Of a stretch of 64,000 bases of DNA, positions 9,132 through 16,007 are shown piece by piece; the first letter of the stretch is position 1, and the number at the start of each line of letters is the position of its first letter. Origin of the DNA: Dyella sp. S184. GTDB lineage: Bacteria > Pseudomonadota > Gammaproteobacteria > Xanthomonadales > Rhodanobacteraceae. Where the stretch lies: assembly GCF_009766065.1 (NCBI RefSeq), contig NZ_LMUE01000002.1, positions 423,731 to 487,730 on the forward strand. The letters run 5' to 3'. The notes under the pieces were generated by a model. That model saw only the letters and a program-made list of their open reading frames with translations, was not told the DNA's origin and did no database searches. The translations under genes and the position numbers were made by a program.

Positions 9132-9452
9132 ACGTCCTCTTCCCTACGGTGACTTGGTTGACGTTGCTTCAGTTCACGCGAACGGTGAACACCCCTGTGC
9201 TCTTTATAGCAAATTCGCGCAAAGACTGATTGGCCCTCTGTCCAAGTGATGATCCGCACCAAACAAAAAGGCCCCCTTTCGGGGGCCAGTGAACCGGGCA
9301 AGGGGGATTGCTATGGCTCGGGGGTACTCGGTGCATCGGCGAGGAACCAGACTCCACGAGCAAGATCAATGTGCAGCGATGGCGGCAGGACGACTATCGG
9401 GAGATGGCGTGCGACTGTGTAGGCGAACGCCGATGGGACGTCTGCGGACGAT
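9132..9452. other. Gap between last attC and the Rhs gene
   Basis: No gene seen. It contains a strong minus-strand terminator (9264-9287), which would stop transcripts coming out of the integron cassettes before the Rhs gene. The 160 bp to the right of it, next to the last attC, show no cassette features. The Rhs promoter should lie between 9132 and 9263. Confidence 0.5.
9264..9287 (-). terminator. Rho-independent terminator after cassette array
   Basis: On the minus strand GGCCCCC-GAAA-GGGGGCC is followed by TTTTTGTTT. It lies downstream of the five integron cassettes and upstream of the Rhs-type gene. Confidence 0.8.
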
Positions 9453-9509
9453 GTTTAACGCTGGAGTTAAGCGGCGCCGGAGGCGTCCGCCTTGAACGAA
9501 TGGTTAGGC
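9453..9509 (-). other. Integron attC site 5 (distal)
   Basis: On the minus strand it runs from GCCTAAC to GTTAAAC, with the conserved interior shared by all five sites (TTCGTTCAAGGCGGACG ... CCGCTTAACTCCAGC) and a self-complementary centre around GCCTCCGGCGCC. The distal core reads GTTAAAC rather than GTTAGRC, and no further cassette follows. Cassette 5 is therefore 9459-10005. Confidence 0.9.
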
Positions 9510-9997
9510 ATTTGAAGGCAGAAGCGCCGAATTTCATGCCCGACAAACTTGCCTGACTTTAGCTGATGCCTACTGATCTCGATGAAGCCATTGTGTTCTA
9601 GGACGCGAGCAGATGCTTCGTTTGACGACAGGCAAGCGCTGAAGATTTTGCGGGGTGAAAGTGTTTCAGTCGCGTACCGAATAGCAAGCGATGCGGCTTG
9701 AGTTGCAATACCGCGTCGCTGAAAGGGGCTGGCGATCCAGTAGTCAAGCTCGGCGCTCTTAGCCTCATGATTGATGGCATTCAGAGAAATGATCCCGCAA
9801 AAAGATTCCTTAGATACGACAGCGAAGACATGGCTCTGACCCGCAGCAATGCGCTCCGAAACTGCCGAAAACCATTGCACAGCACCGTTCTGTGGGTATG
9901 GCGACGGAAGATTGCTCATGGCCCCGATTTTTGGGTCGGAAGCGTAGAGCTGTACATCTGGAAGATGGATTTCTGATATTGCCGTGATCGAGATCAT
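9467..9997 (-). CDS. GNAT-family N-acetyltransferase (cassette 5)
   Basis: Acetyl-CoA-dependent acetyltransferase of the GNAT fold, 176 aa. Visible are the beta-strand AELDYWIAS followed by the acetyl-CoA-binding loop PFQRRGIATQAASLAI (Q/RxxGxG/A type), and the later SNEASARVLEHNGF segment typical of RimJ/RimL-like members. The substrate cannot be told from sequence; a ribosomal protein, amino acid or small molecule such as an antibiotic are all possible. The start codon is 8 bp inside the cassette boundary, and the last residues (HSFKADASGAA) are encoded by attC itself, as is common in cassettes. Expression probably depends on a promoter upstream of the array. Confidence 0.85.
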   Translation of the reverse strand: MISITAISEIHLPDVQLYASDPKIGAMSNLPSPYPQNGAVQWFSAVSERIAAGQSHVFAVVSKESFCGIISLNAINHEAKSAELDYWIASPFQRRGIATQAASLAIRYATETLSPRKIFSACLSSNEASARVLEHNGFIEISRHQLKSGKFVGHEIRRFCLQMPNHSFKADASGAA

Positions 9998-9999
9998 GG

Positions 10000-10056
10000 G
10001 CCTAACGCTGGAGTTAAGCGGCGGCGAAGCCGTCCGCCTTGAACGAATTGTTAGGC
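10000..10056 (-). other. Integron attC site 4
   Basis: A 57-bp site, GCCTAAC to GTTAGGC on the minus strand, with the same arms as its neighbours and a GCGGCGAAGCCGTCCGC centre on the plus strand. It separates cassette 4 (10006-10480) from cassette 5. Confidence 0.92.
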
Positions 10057-10470
10057 CGCATACCGCACCACGGCATGACCAAACCCGCCTTTTGCATCAT
10101 AGCCTGCCCAGATGGTGCCCCACGAATATGTGCCAGGTGCGAAGCCGGTGCTAGCGAGCCAGCCACCGATTTGTTTTGCGCGGAGCAGCTCTTCCTCTTC
10201 GGACCAAGCATTCCAGTTTGTTCCGTATTTAGGGTGAGTATCCGAGAGCGAAACTTGCTCCAGCGCTCCTGAGTTGAAGCCGAGTGATATACCAATGACA
10301 AGGTCAGTTTCAGTGAAGGTCGGCAAGCGATACCACACTCAGCCAGTGTGCATGTCGGTGCGCTTGAGCTGCTCGTGCTGAAAGGAGGACAGCAAAACGA
10401 CCTCCGTAAGCGAGCGCGATATGCGAAGGCCTACGGGGTGAAGAAGCTCAAATTCTTGAACGTTTGTCAT
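10051..10470 (-). pseudogene. Cassette 4 gene split by an in-frame TGA
   Basis: Starting at the ATG at 10470 the frame reads MTNVQEFELLHPVGLRI for 43 codons. It then meets TGA (10339-10341) and continues in the same frame with GTGTGGTATCGC for another 95 codons, to a stop overlapping attC. The full frame would be about 139 aa, with GTYSWGTIWAGYDAKGGFGH near the C-terminus. Either the gene is inactivated by one nonsense mutation, or the GTG directly after the TGA restarts translation and yields two products. I do not recognise the family. The interrupted form fits a long-silent cassette. Confidence 0.6.
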
Positions 10471-10474
10471 TGCG

Positions 10475-10531
10475 GCCTAACGCTGGAATTGAGCGGCGGC
10501 GTAGCCGTCCGCCTCGAATGAATTGTTAGCC
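10475..10531 (-). other. Integron attC site 3
   Basis: A 57-bp site, GGCTAAC to GTTAGGC on the minus strand. The interior shows the family's most divergent positions (plus-strand GGAATTGAGC and CCTCGAATG instead of GGAGTTAAGC and CCTTGAACG). It bounds cassette 3 (10481-11101). Confidence 0.92.
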
Positions 10532-11086
10532 ATGTGGCTGCCAGATACCACTGGCGTAAGAATAAAGTTGCGTTGTAAGAGGATGGTCGCTAGTGCTGCC
10601 CACCCTTGCGCATAGTTGATGTAGCTCTTGAATGCCTTGTGTGTTTGCAGCATCTGTGAACGCTAGGATGTCTCTGGCTGGAAGCGCTGCTACAAAACCA
10701 TTCGGCGCCAAATGAGCACACGACTGCACCCAAAAACCATCAAAAAGAATAAGGCTTGCTTCGAAGTTGCCACCCATAAGGACTGCATAAATGTTGCCGT
10801 ATGGTTGAACCTTGACCTGTATTTGAGCCATGGCTGCAAGGTTGTAGATGGCTTTCGAGTGAAGCTCCTCCGCAGTGACGCCAGATGCTGATAGATGGCG
10901 ATGCTGGATGTAAGTGAAACTATTGCCAGCGTCTACGACATAGGCAGCTGCCAGCGAAGGTGCGACCTTTTTTAGGACAGGACTATTAGCAAGATCCAAG
11001 GTCACGGTCGGCGGCTCATCAGTCGGCAGCGTGGCCTTAACGTAGGCAATTGCTCTGAAGCAGAAGTCACGATCGGGAATGTTCAT
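10526..11086 (-). CDS. Hypothetical protein (cassette 3)
   Basis: A 186-aa cytoplasmic protein, family not recognised. No signal peptide or membrane span is seen. The N-terminus MNIPDRDFCFRAIAYVKATL is followed by TVTLDLANSPVLKKVAPSLA and later VQPYGNIYAVLMGGNFEASL, suggesting a mixed alpha/beta fold. The start lies 15 bp inside the cassette and the stop codon is supplied by the attC core (GGC TAA C). The gene is intact and in the same orientation as the other cassettes. Confidence 0.75.
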   Translation of the reverse strand: MNIPDRDFCFRAIAYVKATLPTDEPPTVTLDLANSPVLKKVAPSLAAAYVVDAGNSFTYIQHRHLSASGVTAEELHSKAIYNLAAMAQIQVKVQPYGNIYAVLMGGNFEASLILFDGFWVQSCAHLAPNGFVAALPARDILAFTDAANTQGIQELHQLCARVGSTSDHPLTTQLYSYASGIWQPHG

Positions 11087-11095
11087 GCTCTTGAT

Positions 11096-11152
11096 GGCTA
11101 ACGCTGGAGTTAAGCGGCGCCGGAGGCGTCCGCCTTGAACGAGATGTTAGAC
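11096..11152 (-). other. Integron attC site 2
   Basis: A 57-bp site, GTCTAAC to GTTAGCC on the minus strand, with the GGCGCCGGAGGCGTCCGCC plus-strand centre shared with site 5. It bounds cassette 2 (11102-11542). Confidence 0.92.
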
Positions 11153-11174
11153 CGTACGGGCAGCAATGCGAAGG

Positions 11175-11528
11175 CTAGAGCTTTTGACCAAGTGTTAGGG
11201 CAGCAACGTCCCAATTGAACACCGTGCCGGTAGAACGTGACACGGCAAACCAGCCTACGAGGCTGCTACCAACCCAATTCGGACTGGCGCCAGGCGGTGC
11301 AGGATAGTTTGAGCGCAGCGCAAAGACGAAGTAACGGCCTTTGCCTTCGTCCGTTTCGAGTTCACAGCGATACTCGTTTATGCCGTGACGTGGCGATTGC
11401 CTTTGAGCGACCGCAGCCTTAAGACGGCTGCAAGCGGACGCACTCGAAATTGCCGACGCAGAAGCCAGAGCCGGCACGCAGGGAACCAACGCTAAGAATG
11501 CCAAGAAAGTCTGGGTGATTGCTCGCAT
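11175..11528 (-). CDS. Exported hypothetical protein (cassette 2)
   Basis: A 117-aa protein with a clear signal peptide (MRAITQTFLAFLALVPCVPA, probable cleavage near ALASA), so the mature part of about 95 residues should be periplasmic. Two cysteines remain in the mature part (ASACSRLKAAV and EYRCELETDE), which could form a disulphide. The mature sequence (YRCELETDEGKGRYFVFAL) suggests a small beta-rich domain. Family not recognised. The start is 14 bp inside the cassette boundary. Confidence 0.75.
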   Translation of the reverse strand: MRAITQTFLAFLALVPCVPALASASAISSASACSRLKAAVAQRQSPRHGINEYRCELETDEGKGRYFVFALRSNYPAPPGASPNWVGSSLVGWFAVSRSTGTVFNWDVAALTLGQKL

Positions 11529-11536
11529 TGCTTAAG

Positions 11537-11593
11537 GTCTAACGCTGGAGTTAAGCGGCGGCGTAGCCGTCCGCCTTGAACGAAATGTTAGGC
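11537..11593 (-). other. Integron attC site 1 (proximal)
   Basis: A 57-bp site, GCCTAAC to GTTAGAC on the minus strand, with the GCGGCGTAGCCGTCCGC plus-strand centre. It bounds cassette 1 (11543-11955), the cassette next to attI and so the most recently gained or best expressed. Confidence 0.92.
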
Positions 11594-11944
11594 ACCAAAC
11601 TCACGCAGCACCTCAATCTTGCCAACGATGTTGTCATTGAGAGCCTCAAGCTCGCCGGCTGGAACCCACCACTCTGTATGAAGAGCCCCGCCGACCTTTT
11701 GAATGGGGTAGTTGGACATAAATGATGAGCGGACCGAGAAACGTGTGACCGCACCGTACCCACTGTCTTTGACGTTCCATTTCTCCGCAATCTCAGCAGC
11801 GTACTGCTCGTTAGTGACTGGATAGAAAATAGGTTGCCCGGGAAGCCTGGGTGGCCAGCGAGTGAAGCCGGAAGCTCGCAGAAGTTCGAGCTCCTCCGGC
11901 CCAACAGGGCGATACAAAATGGTGGTTTCGTCCGAATCTGTCAT
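11588..11944 (-). CDS. Hypothetical protein (cassette 1)
   Basis: A 118-aa cytoplasmic protein starting MTDSDETTILYRPVGPEELE, only 11 bp inside the attI-proximal cassette boundary. The pattern YRPVG.EELELL followed by PPRLPGQPIFYPVTNEQYA is shared by small uncharacterised bacterial proteins with an ADP-ribosylation-factor-like or HEAT-like annotation in my memory, but I cannot name the family with confidence. The gene is intact and its stop lies at the edge of attC. Confidence 0.7.
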   Translation of the reverse strand: MTDSDETTILYRPVGPEELELLRASGFTRWPPRLPGQPIFYPVTNEQYAAEIAEKWNVKDSGYGAVTRFSVRSSFMSNYPIQKVGGALHTEWWVPAGELEALNDNIVGKIEVLREFGA

Positions 11945-11949
11945 TTGGT

Positions 11950-12184
11950 GCCTAACTACCTAATAGACCGACCTGAGTCGGGTTATACATCTTGAGTTGC
12001 GCGAGCCACATACGCCCCATCCCACTGATATTATTCATTTTTCACAACCTGAGTCGGGTTATACATCCATCGCAAACCCCGATTCAGATCGTCACACATT
12101 GCGCTCTACGATGTCACCTTTTCCCCACCACTGGAGTGACCCTTATGGGGTGAACAAGCCCCCGTAACAGCCGCGCCGCGGCTC
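11950..12184. promoter_or_regulatory. Integron attI and intI/cassette promoter region
   Basis: The insertion point is the core GTTAGGC on the minus strand at 11950-11956. Between it and intI there is a perfect 21-bp direct repeat, ACCTGAGTCGGGTTATACAT plus C, at 11971-11991 and 12047-12067. Read on the minus strand each copy contains TATAAC, a possible -10 element for cassette expression. The region must carry attI, the divergent intI promoter and probably the cassette promoter Pc; exact promoter positions are inference. Confidence 0.65.
11971..12067. repeat. 21-bp perfect direct repeat beside attI
   Basis: Copies at 11971-11991 and 12047-12067, 76 bp apart start to start, both beginning ACCTGAGTCGGGTTATACAT. 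Their place between attI and intI suggests integrase or regulator binding sites, or duplicated promoter elements. Confidence 0.8.
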
Positions 12185-13129
12185 ATGGATCAGGTCTCCG
12201 TCGTTTGCCGGCGACGGCATTTGAGCCGACGCACGGAGGAGGCGTATCGCTATTGGATCCGGCAGTACATCTTCTTCCACGATAAGCGCCATCCGCGGGA
12301 CGTCGGTCCCGCTGGCATCACGCCTTTCATCAACGACCTTGCCGCCAGGCGACACGTTGCAGCCTCAACCCAGTCTCAGGCCTTCAATGCGGTGCTATTC
12401 CTCTACCGTGACGTGCTTGAAGTCGAGGTCGAGCACATGGAAGGACTTCGGCGTGTCCAACGCTTGTCCCGACTCCCGGTGGTTTTCACTGTCGAGGAGG
12501 TTCGACAGGTTTTGGGTGGCCTTAGCGGGCTTTCCAAACTCATTGCCGAGTTGCTCTATGGCACCGGATTGCGCATCACCGAATGTCTGACCTTGCGGGT
12601 CAAGGACATCGACTTTGGCGCAGGCACGATTCACATCCGATCCGGGAAAGGCGGCAAGGACCGCACCACCGTCCTGCCTGACCGCCTGCGCAAGGCTTTG
12701 CAAGAGCAACTCATCTGGGTCGCTCGCATCCACAAGCGCGATCTGACAGTGGGTGCGGGGCACGCGCCTTTGCCGGGTGGTCTTGATCGGAAATATCCCA
12801 ACGCCAGCCGCCTGCTCGGCTGGCAGTTCGTGTTCCCTTCACGCATCACAAGGAGATGCCCGGGCTCAGGACGCGCGCTACGCTGGCATGTGTCGGAGTC
12901 AACGTTGCAAAAGCAGTTCAAGGATGCGCTGGCACACGCAGGCATCCACAAGCACGCTTCGGTCCATACGCTCAGGCACTCGTTCGCCACGCATCTGCTT
13001 GCGAGCGGGACCGACATCCGCACCATCCAGTTGCTTCTTGGCCATAGCAATCTAAAGACCACGATGATCTACACCCATGTCCATCAGGCTATCCGGCACA
13101 CCGTAAGCCCGTTGGATCGCCTCTGTTGA
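12185..13129 (+). CDS. intI: Integron integrase IntI
   Basis: A tyrosine recombinase that recombines attI with folded single-stranded attC sites to capture or shuffle cassettes. At 314 aa it is full length. The N-terminal SAM-like domain starts RRRHLSRRTEEAYRYWIRQY. The catalytic domain shows GTGLRITE (Arg I), HTLRHSFATH (box II His and Arg) and LLGHSNLKTTMIYTH (His and nucleophilic Tyr). The IntI-specific additional segment between the patches (RKYPNASRLLGWQFVFPS) is present, which separates it from XerC/D. It is transcribed away from the cassettes across attI, the classical integron layout. Upstream in-frame codons reach a stop without another ATG, so the start is 12185. It looks intact and potentially active. 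Confidence 0.95.
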   Translation: MDQVSVVCRRRHLSRRTEEAYRYWIRQYIFFHDKRHPRDVGPAGITPFINDLAARRHVAASTQSQAFNAVLFLYRDVLEVEVEHMEGLRRVQRLSRLPVVFTVEEVRQVLGGLSGLSKLIAELLYGTGLRITECLTLRVKDIDFGAGTIHIRSGKGGKDRTTVLPDRLRKALQEQLIWVARIHKRDLTVGAGHAPLPGGLDRKYPNASRLLGWQFVFPSRITRRCPGSGRALRWHVSESTLQKQFKDALAHAGIHKHASVHTLRHSFATHLLASGTDIRTIQLLLGHSNLKTTMIYTHVHQAIRHTVSPLDRLC

Positions 13130-13197
13130 GCAGGTACAGGCGTCGTTCGAGTCAAGCGGCGCCACTTCCCGGCACCCGAGCATGGCCGCCGCCACGA

Positions 13198-14322
13198 CTA
13201 GCCGGCGTTGTCTGCGGGACCCAGCAGCCCACCCTTCCGCATCTGCTGGACAACAGCTTCCGCGACGAGTCGGACCGTGTTGGCGTCGGCCTCCGGCTGA
13301 CAAAGTCCAAGTGACTGGATGATTTCACCCTGGCGGCGCGGATCGACCGAGCCGTAGCTCGTGAAGGTGGTCAGCACGCCCTCATGGCCCAGATTCTGGC
13401 TCCATGCCTTGAACGCCTCAGGTGTCTGGCACAAGGTCTCACCCAGGCGCACCAACGTGTTCCGGAAACTGTGCGGATTGAAGTACGACAGCCCCGCCGC
13501 CGTGAAGGCCGACTTGAAGATGCTGCGGATCGGCCCGGCGTCGCTCCACGGCTTCCGCTCCAAGCCGACCGCCTGGAAATGGCGCGTTTCTCCAAGGCCC
13601 ATCTTGGTCGCGGGGAAGAGCGGATCGTCGTTCCCCCACAGCAAGACATCCTGCAAGTAAGCGATCCAATCGAGCACAATCTGGCGGATGTCGTCGCCCA
13701 CGGGAAAGAACGTTGTCGTGAAACTCTTGCGGAATTTGGTTTCGACCTCGCGCGCGTCCTGGAACACCGTCCCGGCGGCCAGGTCAACATGCTTGAGCTT
13801 CATCGACGCGATGGCGCTGTCGCGCGCCCCGGTCAACAGGGTGAAGGCGAGGAGCGCGCGGTTGCGTTGGTCTATGGTGGATGCGGTCGGCATGGTGCTC
13901 AGGACGCGCCGGATCTGCTCGATGGTCGGCACCGGGCGTTGGCGGCGGGCGGCGGCTATGCGCGAATCATTGTCGGAAAGATTGAAGTATTCGGCGTCCG
14001 AATACCGGAACCTTGACTTGCATCCCGGCTTGTCCGAGAGCCACTGGAAAAAGCGTTTCAGGTGCGCGAGGGTTGAACGCTGCGTGGCCTTGCTCAACTT
14101 GCCTGCAGTCGAGCGGCTGTCCTGGTCGGCCAGATGCCGCTTAAAGGCGATGGCTTGCTCGTAATGAAACGCATGAAAGTCCCGCCGCTTCGTCTGGCCC
14201 TCGAAGCGGGCCAGAGCCGATGCGACAGCATCAACGGTGTCCTCGTTATGGCCTTGGGACTCTTTCAGAAAGGCGAAGTAGATACGCTTGATTCTTTCGT
14301 TTGCGGGGTTGTGCGTTGTCAT
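13198..14322 (-). CDS. Phage-type tyrosine recombinase
   Basis: A site-specific recombinase of 374 aa, distinct from the integron integrase. The N-terminal core-binding domain covers about residues 1-130 (STLAHLKRFFQWLSDKPG). The catalytic domain has TGARDSAIASMKLKHVDL (Arg I), NPHSFRNTLVRLG (HxxR) and LGHEGVLTTFTSYGSV (His and Tyr). It is the last gene of a three-gene minus-strand set (AlpA-like, HTH/zinc-ribbon-like, recombinase) with very short gaps, a module often found on mobile islands. It converges on intI with a 68-bp gap. Which att site it uses is unknown. Confidence 0.85.
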   Translation of the reverse strand: MTTHNPANERIKRIYFAFLKESQGHNEDTVDAVASALARFEGQTKRRDFHAFHYEQAIAFKRHLADQDSRSTAGKLSKATQRSTLAHLKRFFQWLSDKPGCKSRFRYSDAEYFNLSDNDSRIAAARRQRPVPTIEQIRRVLSTMPTASTIDQRNRALLAFTLLTGARDSAIASMKLKHVDLAAGTVFQDAREVETKFRKSFTTTFFPVGDDIRQIVLDWIAYLQDVLLWGNDDPLFPATKMGLGETRHFQAVGLERKPWSDAGPIRSIFKSAFTAAGLSYFNPHSFRNTLVRLGETLCQTPEAFKAWSQNLGHEGVLTTFTSYGSVDPRRQGEIIQSLGLCQPEADANTVRLVAEAVVQQMRKGGLLGPADNAG

Positions 14323-14334
14323 GGTGCGAGGCTC

Positions 14335-14805
14335 CTATTTGAAAGCACAGTTCACGGAGGGTGGATGGCTCTCGCCTATGCGTTCTTGTGCTTCCGGCAG
14401 CGAAACAGCCACATCGCCCAAAACCGCCCCCAAATTGGCCAAGCTGACCCGGCGATTCATCCACGCCGAGCACGTTGAACAGATGCCGACGAGATTCCCT
14501 GTCGTCGCATTCATCGGCTCGTACACGGCGCGATTGCCGGCCGGCTTCTGCGGAGTGCGGCACCGGCAGCAATAAAGTTCGCCGGCCCCGCACGGCCGCG
14601 CGTTCCGCTGCCGGCGCGCGCGGAGAAAGCCGCCCAGGTCGCGACCGGCAATCAGGATCGGACGGCTGCCGTCGATCGTAGGGAGTCCGGCTCGAATCCA
14701 TGCCCGGACCGTGTTGCGATGGGTGCCATACAACCGGGCGACCTCTTCCACGGAGTACGACCGGTGAATCTTGGCGAGCCGAGGGTTCGGTTTGCGGGTG
14801 CTCAC
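14335..14805 (-). CDS. HTH protein with Cys-rich centre, recombinase partner
   Basis: A 156-aa protein. Residues about 17-60 (SVEEVARLYGTHRNTVRAWI) are a MerR/excisionase-type helix-turn-helix. A central CGAGELYCCRCRTPQKP segment and a later CSTCSAW give paired cysteines that look like a zinc ribbon. It starts with GTG two bases after the stop of the AlpA-like gene and ends 12 bp before the recombinase gene, so the three are co-transcribed. A likely role is a recombination directionality factor or DNA-binding partner for the recombinase; this is inferred from context. Confidence 0.7.
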   Translation of the reverse strand: MSTRKPNPRLAKIHRSYSVEEVARLYGTHRNTVRAWIRAGLPTIDGSRPILIAGRDLGGFLRARRQRNARPCGAGELYCCRCRTPQKPAGNRAVYEPMNATTGNLVGICSTCSAWMNRRVSLANLGAVLGDVAVSLPEAQERIGESHPPSVNCAFK

Positions 14806-14807
14806 GG

Positions 14808-15032
14808 CTAGGGTGCCGCCTGCTCGATCAGCGCCCGGATATCTTCAACGCGCCAAGCGGTAATGCGCTCGCCCAGCTTCACGGGCTGCGGGTAGCGACC
14901 CGCTTTGACGCCTGCCCACCATGTCGATTTACAGACGGGGAAGATGGCCGGGATAGCTGGCGCGGATTCAGTGGCGGGTTTGCCGACTATCTGCGAGAGA
15001 CGCAGGTAGCCGGTTTCGGGGAGTGCGTGCAT
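14808..15032 (-). CDS. AlpA-family DNA-binding regulator
   Basis: A 74-aa protein starting MHALPETGYLRLSQIVG, with SKSTWW-like recognition helix (FPVCKSTWWAGVKAGRYP) and the typical AlpA ending PVKLGERITAWRVEDIRALI. AlpA proteins act as excisionases or activators of integrase genes on P4-like elements. I chose the ATG at 15032 because the domain begins right there; the frame is open for 12 more codons upstream. First gene of the recombinase module. Confidence 0.8.
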   Translation of the reverse strand: MHALPETGYLRLSQIVGKPATESAPAIPAIFPVCKSTWWAGVKAGRYPQPVKLGERITAWRVEDIRALIEQAAP

Positions 15033-15146
15033 TGCGGTCTTTCCCTGTGCAGTAGTGGACAGGGGCAATGCTGGGTGCTTTTTTCGCGGGCGAACATTGG
15101 CGGGTTTGGCCGCCTAGGGGTTGTTTTCTTCCATTGAGCAAAGCCC

Positions 15147-15905
15147 TCAAGGAAGCGCGTCTTTGTTCAAAGGCGCCAGCTTAGCCACAGTAGAGGCATC
15201 TATCGAAGACCCGTAAAGGCAACGAGTTAGCGCTGCCACCTGCTCACGCATTGGTAGCTCGAAACAATTGTGAAACGCTATGGTCATGCTGCGAACGAAA
15301 TGGAGTCGGAGAGGATTGCTACTACGCTCATCCACTACGGGCGAGCTATTTGACCATTGCTCTGCACCTCGCTCCAGATAACTCAACACGTAGTCAACGA
15401 TCTTTTCGGGCACAACAATTGATCGAACGAGACGGCAGGTATTTTCTTCCTTCGTAGGCGTGCCAACTAACTGAGTAGCCGCAAGCGGCATGCGGATCAA
15501 TTCCCTATATATTTCCGTTGGAAGCGGCGCGGGACCATCATGAAACCAAGACGAGGCAGACAGCTCACGCAGCGATGCCAGCTCTTGCGCCAGCTCTCTA
15601 GCCAGACTAGCTAACCTCGTTCCATGGCGTTTCCGCACGGCGTGAGGTATCAATGCGCCCCCTCCAGCCGGCCCGTCAAAAGAGTCTTGGATCAGATCGA
15701 AGATGAACCTTACCGCGCATTCGTCGTAGCGCCGGTCCAACGTACTCCAAACACGACCGCACTCGCGATCAAGTATCACTTTCTCAGTAGCTGGACGAGG
15801 GTGTATGAATTCGGGGGCGTCTGAGCAGGGGTCCCAAATTGCGTTCGTTTCTCGATGGTCTAACCAAAGATTCCATATCCGCTCGGGGACCGTTTCCGGT
15901 TTCAT
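15147..15905 (-). CDS. Hypothetical island protein (252 aa)
   Basis: Family not recognised. The ATG at 15905 begins MKPETVPERIWNLWLDHRET; an alternative lies nine codons upstream. The sequence is rich in Leu, Arg and Glu helices (LASLARELAQELASLRELSA) with no signal peptide or membrane segment, so it is probably an all-helical cytoplasmic protein. It sits between the P4-type integrase and the AlpA module on the same strand, so it is likely island cargo. Confidence 0.6.
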   Translation of the reverse strand: MKPETVPERIWNLWLDHRETNAIWDPCSDAPEFIHPRPATEKVILDRECGRVWSTLDRRYDECAVRFIFDLIQDSFDGPAGGGALIPHAVRKRHGTRLASLARELAQELASLRELSASSWFHDGPAPLPTEIYRELIRMPLAATQLVGTPTKEENTCRLVRSIVVPEKIVDYVLSYLERGAEQWSNSSPVVDERSSNPLRLHFVRSMTIAFHNCFELPMREQVAALTRCLYGSSIDASTVAKLAPLNKDALP

Positions 15906-16007
15906 TACTGCGCACGCCCCTGCACCCTTCAATAGGTGCCGCGCCAGCCGGGGAAGGTGCCCGGTTTTTGGATGACCGCCCTAGGCGCGGCGTTCAACGG
16001 TTGTGGA

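Noticed and set aside
12185-13129. Reading the integrase as XerC/XerD
   Set aside because: It has the integron-specific insertion between catalytic boxes and lies beside attI and five attC sites.
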